Source: an uncultured Faecalibaculum sp. (GTDB lineage: Bacteria > Bacillota_I > Bacilli_A > Erysipelotrichales > Erysipelotrichaceae). Taken from it: 64,000 nt of DNA. The DNA lies in assembly GCF_910588395.1 (NCBI RefSeq), contig NZ_CAJUPA010000008.1, positions 1 through 64,000 of the forward strand. The letters run 5' to 3'. Below are positions 41,417 through 49,461 of the stretch, one piece after another. The notes under the pieces are model-generated. The model did not search any database. It had not been told where the DNA came from and worked only from the letters and a program-made list of their open reading frames with translations. The position numbers and the translations under genes were made by a program. Within the stretch, counting starts at the first letter, position 1, and every line of letters begins with the position of its first letter.

Positions 41417-42970
41417 TCAGGCAACGAAGGGACGGGAGAATTCCACCAGCGCTTCCGGTGTTGCCCATTCCTTCCAGGATTTTCCGGAATCCCGGACCGT
41501 TTCACCCAGCTTGACAAAGTAGCCGGGAACATCGGTGATCGCAATGGCGCCCACTTCCGTACCCAGTTTTTCGTTGTCCAGCAGATCGGAACCGTTCAGA
41601 TAGAGCAGGAATGCCGGAACCGGTTTCTTGTCCACCATCTTGATGCCGCCCCGCAGACCGATTACACCAGCCTGATGGGATGCACAGGAGGAAGGACAGC
41701 CGGAAATGTGCAGCTGAGGCAGCCAGGCTTCCACGCCGGCCTCCTTGACCGCAGCCCGGATATCCTTCAGCATCTGCTGGGAATCCCGCAGACCCACCTG
41801 GCAGATGGACGCGCCAATGCAGGCTTCGGAAGCTTCAAAGGCATTCTGAGCCGCATCATTGGCGATGATGTCCATGATCCGGTTCGCTTCAGCGCCTGTC
41901 AGGTTGATGATCCAGGCACCCTGGTCCGGAGCCACCCGCATTTCGGCAGCCGGGATTTCCTGAATGGCTTCATTCACTTTGTGCAGCACATCCTGGTCAG
42001 GCTTGCCGCCGGGTGCATGCCACTGAACCGCATACAGTCCTTCCTGCTTCTGGGGGAATACCTGCCAGGAATCCCGGGGAACAGAACCGTCACCGGTTTT
42101 GTGAGATGCATCGTTCTCAACAGCGGGGAATTTCAGATCCTGGTCCTGAATGGCTGCCAGTTCTTCGGCGAAGGCCTTCGCAAAGGCTTCTTCGCTGCCC
42201 AGCGCCTGAACCATGAAGCGGGTCCGGGCTTTGGACCGGTTGTCATAGTTGCCGTATTTGCGGAAGGTATTGATCATGGCGACCACATAATACGGAATGT
42301 CCCGGGGATCAACGCCCTCTGCCACTTTCACGCCAAGACGCGGGACATTGCCCAGACCGCCTGCGGCATAGACATCAAAGGTACCATCTTCCCGGGCCAC
42401 GAACCCCAGGTCCCGGAATGTGGCGTGGGGCTCATTGGCGTTGCTGCCGGAGAAAGCCACTTTGAGCTTCCGGGGCATTTTGGGGGCATCGATGAAGTGC
42501 ATGAGGAACTGAGCGGTTGCTTCGGCCCAGGGCAGGACATCGAACATTTCTTCCGGATCCACACCAGCCAGAGGGGAACACATGACGTTTCGGGGATAGT
42601 CTCCGCCGCCGCCGTAGCAGACAATATCGGAGTCCAGGGCGTTGTCCATGATCGCATACACCTGTTCGGGGTCCAGATCGTGCAGCTGCACGGCCTGACA
42701 GGTGGTGAAGTGGACCATGGGCACGTTCTGTTCGTCCAGGGTGCGGATCAGGAAATTCAGCTTGTCCTTGGTCAGACGGCCGGCTGTGGTGCGCAGGCGC
42801 AGCATGTGGTGCCTGCCGTCACGCTGGGCGTAGCTGCCGTATTTTCCGGAGAAACCCTTGTAGTCCTTTTTGGACAGTTCTCCTTTGTGAAACTCCTCGG
42901 TTTTCTCCCTGAACAGGGGAATCGTGTCCCGGAATACGGACGGATTCAGCGGAGCAAATTTTTCATCCAT
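41417..42970 (-). CDS. Siroheme-dependent nitrite/sulfite reductase
   Basis: 517-residue reductase of the ferredoxin nitrite/sulfite reductase type that carries out six-electron reduction of nitrite or sulfite using siroheme coupled to a 4Fe-4S cluster. The cluster/siroheme cysteines are Cys384 and Cys390 (ACIGASIC) and Cys425 and Cys429 (SGCPSSC), the exact C-x5-C...C-x3-C pattern. N-terminal ferrodoxin-like half-domain blocks such as RHHMLRLRTTAGRLT and VHFTTCQAVQLHDL are present. No ferredoxin or flavoprotein subunit is adjacent. The start ATG 42970 follows AAGGAGG. Nitrite versus sulfite cannot be resolved from motifs. Siroheme would come from the genes at 26107 and 9799. Confidence 0.92.
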   Translation of the reverse strand: MDEKFAPLNPSVFRDTIPLFREKTEEFHKGELSKKDYKGFSGKYGSYAQRDGRHHMLRLRTTAGRLTKDKLNFLIRTLDEQNVPMVHFTTCQAVQLHDLDPEQVYAIMDNALDSDIVCYGGGGDYPRNVMCSPLAGVDPEEMFDVLPWAEATAQFLMHFIDAPKMPRKLKVAFSGSNANEPHATFRDLGFVAREDGTFDVYAAGGLGNVPRLGVKVAEGVDPRDIPYYVVAMINTFRKYGNYDNRSKARTRFMVQALGSEEAFAKAFAEELAAIQDQDLKFPAVENDASHKTGDGSVPRDSWQVFPQKQEGLYAVQWHAPGGKPDQDVLHKVNEAIQEIPAAEMRVAPDQGAWIINLTGAEANRIMDIIANDAAQNAFEASEACIGASICQVGLRDSQQMLKDIRAAVKEAGVEAWLPQLHISGCPSSCASHQAGVIGLRGGIKMVDKKPVPAFLLYLNGSDLLDNEKLGTEVGAIAITDVPGYFVKLGETVRDSGKSWKEWATPEALVEFSRPFVA

Positions 42971-43185
42971 ATAAAGCCTCCTTGCCTCGCGGCATACAAT
43001 GTAATTTTAGCACCGGAACGGTATACCGGTGATGGTCATGCCATGGCACTGGACAGTAAGCGCTTCTCATGTTCGGATTGCACTGGCGGCTGGCAGAAAA
43101 AGGCAGCAGCTGCGGGTCTCAGGCATCCGGTTCGAGTTTTGCATGGCGTTTTACTATACTGAAACCATCAAGGAGGTACATACCC

Positions 43186-43446
43186 ATGGCAGACGAATTC
43201 AAGAAAATGGAAGATGATATCCTGGAAAAGGAACTGCGACACGACGAGAACAAAATCGATGACAAGCGCAGCGACATTGCCGATCACGAAGCTCAGATCC
43301 GTGAAGACAAGACAAAATTCATGAAGGATATCCACGCTGAGGAAATCAAGCATGACGAGCGTGTGATTGCCCGCAAGGAAAACGACGCAGAGCGTCACGA
43401 AGAAAAGATCAAGGAAAACGAACAGAAGATCAACGACGTAAAGTAA
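43186..43446 (+). CDS. Small highly charged coiled-coil protein
   Basis: 86 residues, almost all charged and helix-forming: about 18 Lys, 15 Asp and 17 Glu with few hydrophobics, in a loose heptad pattern (ILEKELRHDENKIDDKRSDI, IKHDERVIARKENDAERHEE). No membrane segment or cysteine. The ribosome site AGGAGG is perfect for ATG 43186, a TATACT box lies at about 43153 and a strong terminator follows, so it is a well-expressed single gene. It could be a stress or desiccation-type hydrophilic protein or a coiled-coil scaffold. No family recognised. Confidence 0.75.
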   Translation: MADEFKKMEDDILEKELRHDENKIDDKRSDIADHEAQIREDKTKFMKDIHAEEIKHDERVIARKENDAERHEEKIKENEQKINDVK

Positions 43447-43459
43447 ATCTTCAAGTCCC

Positions 43460-43495
43460 AAAGCCGGGAAGCCTGATTGCAGCTCCCCGGCTTTT
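43460..43495 (+). terminator. Terminator of the charged coiled-coil protein gene
   Basis: AAAGCCGGG-A-AGC pairs with GCT-C-CCCGGCTTTT, 14 bases after the stop. Confidence 0.85.
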
Positions 43496-43545
43496 CTTTA
43501 TGGCCCGAATATGTGACGCTTAACAAAAAATATCGAATGTCAATG

Positions 43546-43559
43546 TGAAACCGATTACA
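43546..43559 (+). promoter_or_regulatory. Catabolite-responsive-element-like site upstream of the SDR gene
   Basis: TGAAACCGATTACA matches the CcpA consensus TGNAANCGNWNNCW at every fixed position, 45 bases before the start codon. No CcpA gene is in the window. Confidence 0.45.
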
Positions 43560-43604
43560 AATCTGCGGTATTCTGCCTTCGTGAAAGAAAAGGAGACAAG
43601 GATT

Positions 43605-44402
43605 ATGGACAGACTGAAGGGCAAAATTGCTGTTGTAACCGGATCCACCAGCGGGATCGGCATCGGGATTGCGAAGCTGTATGCAAAGGAAGGAGCAAAG
43701 GTGATCATCTGCGGCCGTCGCAAGGAAAAAGGCGAAGCGGTGGTGCAGGAAATCCGGGATGCAGGCGGAGAGGCTGCCTATCATTTCATGGATCTCATGG
43801 ATCCGGATTCCATTGATGCTCTGATGAAAGACACAGCGGCGGAATACGGCCGAATCGACGTGCTGGTCAACAATGCGGCCAATGCCAGTCCGAAGGACGG
43901 CCGGCTGGATGAGGTGACGCTGGAGCAGTGGGATGACATTTTTGACGGCAACCTGCGGGGCACGTTCTGGGCGGTGAAGTGCGCACTGCCGTTCATGACG
44001 GAAAACGGCGGGTCCATTGTCAACATCGGGTCCATGGCTGCCTGCGGCGGTGATCTGCAGGGCACGGCCTATGCGGCGTCCAAAGCCGGTGTAGATATGC
44101 TGACGAAATCCATCGCGCTGCAGTACGGCAAGAACAACATCCGCTGCAACTGCGTGCGTCCGGGGCTGATCGTGACACCGCAGAACGAACCGCGGATCCC
44201 GGCGGCACTGAAGAAAATCTATCTGGACAACATCTGTGTGACCAGATACGGCAGACCGGAAGACATCGGTCATCTCTGCGTGTACCTGGGCAGCGACGAA
44301 AGCTACTACATGACAGGCCAGATCCTCACCGTGGACGGCGGTCTGAACACCCATTCCCCCACTGTGGCACAGTTCCGGGAGCTGGGTTCCAGAACCTGGT
44401 AA
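43605..44402 (+). CDS. Short-chain dehydrogenase/reductase (SDR)
   Basis: 265-residue NAD(P)-dependent oxidoreductase of the classical SDR family. The cofactor motif is VVTGSTSGIGIGIAKLYA (TGxxxGxG). NNAANAS is the structural NNAG equivalent. The active site is the Ser in IVNIGSMAACGG and Tyr-x-x-x-Lys in YAASKAG. The C-terminus (SYYMTGQILTVDGGLNTHSPTVAQFRELG) contains the DGG of 3-ketoacyl-ACP/sugar reductases. The start ATG 43605 has GGAGAC upstream. The substrate is not evident; a cre-like site upstream suggests sugar-linked control. Confidence 0.9.
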   Translation: MDRLKGKIAVVTGSTSGIGIGIAKLYAKEGAKVIICGRRKEKGEAVVQEIRDAGGEAAYHFMDLMDPDSIDALMKDTAAEYGRIDVLVNNAANASPKDGRLDEVTLEQWDDIFDGNLRGTFWAVKCALPFMTENGGSIVNIGSMAACGGDLQGTAYAASKAGVDMLTKSIALQYGKNNIRCNCVRPGLIVTPQNEPRIPAALKKIYLDNICVTRYGRPEDIGHLCVYLGSDESYYMTGQILTVDGGLNTHSPTVAQFRELGSRTW

Positions 44403-44418
44403 CAGATACTGCATGACA

Positions 44419-44453
44419 AAAAACGGGAGTTTCCATTGCGAGACTCCCGTTTC
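44419..44453. terminator. Bidirectional terminator between the SDR and transketolase genes
   Basis: AAACGGGAGT / ACTCCCGTTT, perfect ten-base stem, between convergent genes. Confidence 0.85.
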
Positions 44454-44502
44454 TGTACAGAAAAGGCGGAAGGGCTGGTGGGCTTTTCCGCCTGATCATT
44501 CA

Positions 44503-45444
44503 TTATTTCTGCAGAAACTCTCTGGTTTCCTTCGCAATGCCTTCGGCGTCCAGACCGAATTCATGCAGCAGCTCGGCAGCGGGTCCGGAGTGGCCGAACA
44601 CATCCCGGACACCGATCCGGCGCAGTCTGGCAGGGGATTCTTCCGCCAGAACGGAAGCCACTGCTTCTCCCAGACCGCCAATGATGGAGTGCTCTTCCAC
44701 TGTGACAATGTAGCCGGTTTCCTGTGCGGCTCTGATCACGGCGTCTCTGTCCAGAGGCTTGATTGTGGCCATGTTCAGGACCCGGGCGGAAATGCCGCTT
44801 TCTGCCAGGCGGTCTGCTGCTTCCAGCGCTTCCGGAACCACGATGCCTGTGGCAATGATGGTCACATCCGAGCCATCACGCAGGGTTTCTGCCTGTCCGA
44901 TCCGGAAATCGAAATCTTCATCGTGAATGATGGGAGTGGCAGCACGGCCGAACCGGATGTAGACCGGTCCGTCCAGTTCATAGGCAGCCTTGACCATCTT
45001 TTTGGCTTCCACGAAGTCCGAAGGACACATCACCGTCATGCCGGGAATCACCCGCATCAGGGCGAAGTCTTCGTTCATCTGGTGACTGGCACCGTCTTCT
45101 CCCACGGAAATGCCACCGTGGGATGCGCAGACCTTGACGTTCAGTCCCGGGTAGCCGATGGAGTTCCGGATCATTTCATAAGCCCGCCCTGCGGCAAACA
45201 TCGCAAAGGAGCTGGCAAAGGGCACAAAGCCCAGGGTGGAGAGACCCGCTGCCACATCCATCATGTTGCCTTCGGCGATGCCGCATTCCACAAAGCGGTC
45301 GGGGTATGCTTTCTGGAACATGCAGGTTTTGGTGGCGCCTGCCAGGTCCGCGTCCAGAACGACGATATCCGGGTGCACAGCCCCCAGTTCCACCAGTGCC
45401 TGGCCGTAGCCTTCCCGGGTGGCGATTTTCTTTACATCACTCAT
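44503..45444 (-). CDS. Transketolase, C-terminal subunit
   Basis: 313 residues covering the pyrimidine-binding and C-terminal domains of a split transketolase: VECGIAEGNMMDVAAGLSTLGF (cofactor-activating Glu), GISVGEDGASHQ, and VTVEEHSIIGGLGEAVASVLAE. With the N-terminal subunit it moves two-carbon units between sugar phosphates in the pentose phosphate pathway. It overlaps the partner gene by four bases (ATGA). Split transketolases are common in Bacillota and archaea. A wide-range alternative is a DXS-like or other TPP enzyme, but the motifs favour transketolase. Confidence 0.92.
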   Translation of the reverse strand: MSDVKKIATREGYGQALVELGAVHPDIVVLDADLAGATKTCMFQKAYPDRFVECGIAEGNMMDVAAGLSTLGFVPFASSFAMFAAGRAYEMIRNSIGYPGLNVKVCASHGGISVGEDGASHQMNEDFALMRVIPGMTVMCPSDFVEAKKMVKAAYELDGPVYIRFGRAATPIIHDEDFDFRIGQAETLRDGSDVTIIATGIVVPEALEAADRLAESGISARVLNMATIKPLDRDAVIRAAQETGYIVTVEEHSIIGGLGEAVASVLAEESPARLRRIGVRDVFGHSGPAAELLHEFGLDAEGIAKETREFLQK

Positions 45445-46304
45445 GCCTGCACTCCTTCTGCTTCCAGCGCTGCTCTTGCGGCAGCGAGTTCTGCCATGCC
45501 CAGGGCATATTCATCCGCGTTGGGCCCTTTGCCGTGCCAGCCGCAGACATCTTCCATGTAGGAGACACCTTTGCCCTTGAGGGTGTTCATGATGATCACC
45601 GTGGGCTTGCCGCTTGTCCGGTTGCTGTTGAAGAAAGCGAAGGCCTTCTCCAGTTCGGGGAAACTGTGACCGTCCACGACAATGACATTGGCGCCGAAGG
45701 CTTCGTACTTTTTGTCAATGGGACGGGCGTCCATCACGTCGGCGCAGCGGCCGTCGATCTGCAGGCCGTTCACATCCACGATCATGCACAGATTGTCCAG
45801 CTTGTAATGCCCGGCAAACATCGCCGCTTCCCAAATCTGGCCCTCTTCGATTTCACCGTCTCCCAGCAGGGTGTAGACCGCAAAGTCCTTCCCCAGCATT
45901 TTCGCACCTTTGGCCATGCCGCAGGCAACGGAGCATCCCTGGCCCAGGGAACCGGTGGACATATCCACACCGGGGACCGAGTTCATGTTGGGGTGCCCCT
46001 GAAGATAGCTGTCGCTGTGGCGGAAACTCTTCAGGTCTTCAAAGGGAAAGAAACCTTTCAGAGCCAGCGCCGAGTAATAGCCCGGCGTCACGTGGCCCTT
46101 GGAAAGCACAAACCGGTCTCTGTCTTCGTTCAGAGGATCGGCCGGATTGGCGTTCAGAACTTCGTCATAGAGATATGTGAACAGATCGGCAGCCGAGAGA
46201 CTGCCTCCGGGATGACCGGACTTTGCGCCATGGGTGCTGGTGAGAATTCCTTCCCGTACCTTGATGGCGTCAAGCTTCAGCTGATGTTCTCTTTCAGGTG
46301 TCAT
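45441..46304 (-). CDS. Transketolase, N-terminal subunit
   Basis: 287 residues containing the TPP-diphosphate-binding half: AKSGHPGGSLSAADLFTYLY, GHVTPGYYSALALKGFF, MSTGSLGQGCSVACGMA and the thiamine motif LLGDGEIEEGQIWEAAMFAGHYKLDNLCMIVDVNG. The gene begins the two-gene operon with the C-terminal subunit. Together with HxlA/HxlB it can make pentose phosphates from hexose phosphates without the oxidative branch. Confidence 0.93.
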   Translation of the reverse strand: MTPEREHQLKLDAIKVREGILTSTHGAKSGHPGGSLSAADLFTYLYDEVLNANPADPLNEDRDRFVLSKGHVTPGYYSALALKGFFPFEDLKSFRHSDSYLQGHPNMNSVPGVDMSTGSLGQGCSVACGMAKGAKMLGKDFAVYTLLGDGEIEEGQIWEAAMFAGHYKLDNLCMIVDVNGLQIDGRCADVMDARPIDKKYEAFGANVIVVDGHSFPELEKAFAFFNSNRTSGKPTVIIMNTLKGKGVSYMEDVCGWHGKGPNADEYALGMAELAAARAALEAEGVQA

Positions 46305-46342
46305 CTTTTATATGTATCCTTCCGTTTACGAACCAAATTCTA

Positions 46343-46999
46343 TCATGGACGGCAAGTCTGGGGGACCAGGTTGAAAAAAGCCGGGACCTGAGTCAGATCG
46401 TCCACCACTGTATCCGCTTCCACCAGCGACAGGTTGGAGAAGGGATCATGGAAACCGAAGACGAACAGACCGGCGCCTTTGGCCGCCTGCACGCCGTAGA
46501 AACTGTCTTCCACCGCAGCGGCATCCTGAGCCGGGACTCCCAGCCGCTGCAGGGCGAGACGGTAAATGGCGGGATCAGGCTTGGTCCGGGGCAGATCGTG
46601 TCCGGATACCACCGCGTCGAACAGGCCTTCCAGTCCGCATTCCTGAATCATCTGACGGATAAAGCGCATGGGAGATGAACTGGCGATGGCCACTTTGAAA
46701 CCCGCTTCCTTCAGACATTCCAGCGTTTCCTTCAGCCCGGGTCTGGCCTGGGCGGCATAATTCACCGGATGGGTCTGAAGCCATGTGTTCTTGGTCCGGG
46801 CAGCGGTATAGGCGTCCACACCAAGTTTTTCCTGGATGAATGCATCTTCCTGTTCCATGGAGCAGCCGGTCAGGACCCGGAGTTCTTCCTGGGAGACCTC
46901 TGTTCCGCAGGCTTTCAGCATGTCCCGGAACTGAGTCTGAAACCAGGATTCGGTGTCCACCAGGACGCCGTCCATGTCGAAGATTATCGCTTTTGTCAT
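46343..46999 (-). CDS. HAD-superfamily hydrolase, beta-phosphoglucomutase-like
   Basis: 218-residue HAD enzyme of subfamily IA with a helical cap. Motif I is IIFDMDGVLVDTE (nucleophile Asp, first of DMDGVLVD), motif II is VAIASSSP (Ser), motif III includes the Lys in RTKPDPAIYRLALQRLG, and motif IV is AAVEDSFYGVQAAKGAG. DGVLVD with ExSxxG fits sugar-phosphate phosphatases or phosphoglucomutases of this group. It is 38 bases upstream of, and on the same strand as, the transketolase genes. Substrate unknown. Confidence 0.9.
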   Translation of the reverse strand: MTKAIIFDMDGVLVDTESWFQTQFRDMLKACGTEVSQEELRVLTGCSMEQEDAFIQEKLGVDAYTAARTKNTWLQTHPVNYAAQARPGLKETLECLKEAGFKVAIASSSPMRFIRQMIQECGLEGLFDAVVSGHDLPRTKPDPAIYRLALQRLGVPAQDAAAVEDSFYGVQAAKGAGLFVFGFHDPFSNLSLVEADTVVDDLTQVPAFFNLVPQTCRP

Positions 47000-47217
47000 A
47001 ACAATCCTCCACTAGTCATTATATCCCAAAATGGGTCTGTCACGGGAGGCCGTGGCACAAAGAGACAAATCCGGAAGATGGTCGCCTGTGTCCGGTTTTT
47101 CACAAAGGAAAAGCCGGGACACCAGCAGGACAGAACGGCGGTTCTGACGGTTTCAAAAACCGGAGAAATCGCTTACATTAAAGAGAGAATGCGAAACATC
47201 ATAAGGAGGATATCATC

Positions 47218-48117
47218 ATGAACAAAGTGGCTGTCATTGGTGGAGGTGTGCTCGGTTCCCAGATTGCGCTGCTGTGCGCGTATCACGGACTGGATACCTG
47301 GATCTGGCTGCGCTCTCCGGAAAGCATAGGCCGTACGGAGCCGAAGCTGGAAAAGGCGTATCAGGAGATCATCGGCGATATTGAACGGACGGGTGGTGAT
47401 GCCACACTGCTGCCGCCGGGGCTGAAGGAAGCGGGAATCACGACGGAGCTGGCCAGAAAGAAAGCCAGCCAGGCCCTGGAGTCCCTGCATCTGGAGCTGG
47501 ATCTGGAAAAAGCACTCAAGGGGGCAGATGTCATCATCGAATCCATGTCCGAGGACCCGAAAGCCAAGGCGGAGATGTACCGGAAGATGGCCCCGCTGCT
47601 GACGGACGGCCAGATCCTGGTGACCAATTCCAGCACGCTGCTGCCGTCCATGTTTGCGGATCTGACAGGTGTTCCGGAACGCTATCTGTCCCTGCATTTT
47701 GCCAACCACATCTGGCGCAACAACCTGACGGAGGTCATGGCGCAGCCGGAAACCGATCCGGCGGTGTTTGATGTGGTGATGGACTTTGCCCGGTCCATTT
47801 CCATGGATCCGGTGGCGGTACGCAAAGAGCGCAGCGGCTATCTGCTGAATTCCATGCTGGTGCCTTTCCTGTTTTCCGCCATGGATCTGCTGGTGACTGA
47901 GACTTCCACCGTGGAAGACATAGACAAAGCCTGGGTCAAGGGTGCCGGTGCACCCTATGGACCGTTCCGGATGCTGGATGCGGTGGGTCTGGAAACAGCC
48001 AGAAACATTGCGCATAATTTCACGGCGATTCCCGATGAAGTGGCACCCTTCCACTACAAGGACATCGAGAAGATGCTGACGGAGAAGATAGAGCGGAAAG
48101 AGAAGTTCTACAACTGA
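47218..48117 (+). CDS. 3-hydroxyacyl-CoA dehydrogenase family protein
   Basis: 299-residue NAD-dependent dehydrogenase. The Rossmann motif VAVIGGGVLGSQIALLCAYHG starts at residue 4. ADVIIESMSEDPKAKAEMYRKM and NSSTLLPSMFAD are typical of 3-hydroxyacyl-CoA and 3-hydroxybutyryl-CoA dehydrogenases. The catalytic His is in LSLHFANHIWRNNLTEVM with the following substitution of the usual FFNP by FANH, so specificity may differ (L-gulonate-type dehydrogenases also vary here). The C-terminal helical domain has GYLLNSMLVPFLFSAMDLL and GPFRMLDAVGLE. The start ATG 47218 follows AAGGAGG. No other fatty-acid genes are adjacent. Confidence 0.88.
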   Translation: MNKVAVIGGGVLGSQIALLCAYHGLDTWIWLRSPESIGRTEPKLEKAYQEIIGDIERTGGDATLLPPGLKEAGITTELARKKASQALESLHLELDLEKALKGADVIIESMSEDPKAKAEMYRKMAPLLTDGQILVTNSSTLLPSMFADLTGVPERYLSLHFANHIWRNNLTEVMAQPETDPAVFDVVMDFARSISMDPVAVRKERSGYLLNSMLVPFLFSAMDLLVTETSTVEDIDKAWVKGAGAPYGPFRMLDAVGLETARNIAHNFTAIPDEVAPFHYKDIEKMLTEKIERKEKFYN

Positions 48118-48132
48118 AGCAGCGCTGCCAGT

Positions 48133-48157
48133 AGACAGGCAGCATGGCTGCCTGTCT
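48133..48157. repeat. Perfect inverted repeat after the dehydrogenase gene
   Basis: AGACAGGCAGC-ATG-GCTGCCTGTCT, 11-base stem and three-base loop, 15 bases past the stop. It has no T-run, so it may be an RNA-stabilising hairpin or weak terminator. Confidence 0.55.
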
Positions 48158-48338
48158 GCACGCTGCACCGCCTGTATGCTGCCTTGTGGCTGTACGGGAG
48201 TGAGTCCGGCAGTTTTGCGGTTTGCAACGGAATGGGGATGGTTTATGGCTGGACCTGCCCTGCCTGCAGTTGACGATTTACGAAGCACTACCCGGAGATA
48301 AATACCCGGAGACAATGGAGAAAATAATGGAGAAAATC

Positions 48339-49205
48339 ATGAGAAAGAAACGCAGAATCAGCCTGAAACGGATCACATTTGTCCTGTGCTGTCTGGTGGC
48401 TGCATCCGGACTGGTCATGGCGGGCTGTTTCCGGACAAAGCCGCTGGCTGCCTCCAGTCTGGATGATCCGGAGAGTCTGACAGTCCCTGAGCTGCTGCAG
48501 ACGGTCTCGCTGAAGACAGCCCAGGCATTTCCCGATGGATTTGTTCTTCGGAAAACCACAGCCTGGCCCGGACTGGTGCAGGTGGAGAAGACAATGGTTC
48601 TTCCGGGAGAGCCTTCGTATGAAATCCTGTGTTTTGACAATCAGGACAATGGAATCCCGATGACACTGCGCATGACCCGGACTGAAGGAAACCGTCAGCA
48701 GATTCTGGCAGCCCGGCGCATCGAACAGGGGTGGGAGGTCATGGACATGTTTGACCGGAACCCAGTCCACAGCCCTGCACAGGATATCCCGGCCTGGGTG
48801 ATCCTGGACGCACTGAGCCTGGACTCCTTCTCCATTCCGGAGAAGTATCCGGCACTGTTCTGTCTGGAAGCGCAGAGTGAAGGAAATGCGGTGAGCTGGG
48901 CCTGGCATCCAATGGATGAGCAGGAACTGCGCCAGGCGGTTTCTGATGATCAGCAGCTGCACAAGCTGGGCAATCCGTATTTCAGTCAGTTTTCCGAAAC
49001 GCTGGAGACCAGCCGGGAAGGTGTGCTGACATGGGCTGCATACCATCAGGCTGCCACAGAGAGCACAGCGGAAAGGACCGTGGAAATCACAGTCTCCGAC
49101 GAAGCCGGCATGCCGGACAGAGACCTGCTGGAAGGGCTGTTTTCTGTCAGCTGGAAGCAGGGAGATATGCTGCAACTGCCCTGGGCTGATGCGTTTGCTG
49201 CCTGA
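48339..49205 (+). CDS. Putative lipoprotein of unknown function
   Basis: 288 residues with a basic N-terminus (MRKKRRISLKR), a hydrophobic stretch and the lipobox LVMAGC (Cys30), so it is probably anchored outside the membrane. The body has no recognisable family; it reads as a mixed alpha/beta domain with IEQGWEVMDMFDRNPVH and FSQFSETLETSREGVLTWAAY. Three in-frame ATGs at 48315, 48327 and 48339 are spaced by 12 bases within an ATGGAGAAAAT repeat, each carrying the ribosome site for the next. I chose 48339 because it gives the shortest signal and has GGAG six bases upstream. Confidence 0.7.
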   Translation: MRKKRRISLKRITFVLCCLVAASGLVMAGCFRTKPLAASSLDDPESLTVPELLQTVSLKTAQAFPDGFVLRKTTAWPGLVQVEKTMVLPGEPSYEILCFDNQDNGIPMTLRMTRTEGNRQQILAARRIEQGWEVMDMFDRNPVHSPAQDIPAWVILDALSLDSFSIPEKYPALFCLEAQSEGNAVSWAWHPMDEQELRQAVSDDQQLHKLGNPYFSQFSETLETSREGVLTWAAYHQAATESTAERTVEITVSDEAGMPDRDLLEGLFSVSWKQGDMLQLPWADAFAA

Positions 49206-49275
49206 TCCGGCTGTGATTCAAAAGCTGCATCTCATATGTTTCCTGCCTGTCTGAGCGTCGATCGATCAACAGTGT

Positions 49276-49304
49276 TTGACATCGGTGAAAATCGGTGGTA
49301 TAAC
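49276..49304 (+). promoter_or_regulatory. tRNA-Pro promoter
   Basis: TTGACA (49276-49281), exactly 17 bases, then TATAAC (49299-49304), 14 bases before the mature tRNA. The -35 is consensus and the -10 has one mismatch. Confidence 0.8.
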
Positions 49305-49318
49305 TAACAGGCAGACAT

Positions 49319-49395
49319 CGGGACGTAGCACAGCTTGGTAGTGCACTTGCATGGGGTGCAAGGGGTCGCAGGTTCAAATCCTGTCGTCCCGACCA
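49319..49395 (+). tRNA. tRNA-Pro (anticodon GGG)
   Basis: Folds as a cloverleaf: acceptor CGGGACG / CGTCCCG, anticodon stem CTTGC / GCAAG with loop ATGGGGT (anticodon GGG), and T arm GCAGG-TTCAAAT-CCTGT. The discriminator A and the encoded CCA end at 49395. It reads CCC and CCU proline codons. A consensus promoter precedes it and a terminator follows, so it is a single-tRNA transcript. Confidence 0.93.
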
Positions 49396-49407
49396 TTTGC
49401 ATGAACA

Positions 49408-49429
49408 GGAGACGCAAGTCTCCTTTTTT
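49408..49429 (+). terminator. Terminator of tRNA-Pro
   Basis: GGAGAC-GCAA-GTCTCC followed by six T, 13 bases after the tRNA. Confidence 0.9.
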
Positions 49430-49461
49430 CATATTCCGGCATCCGGAGAAAGGAGAATATC

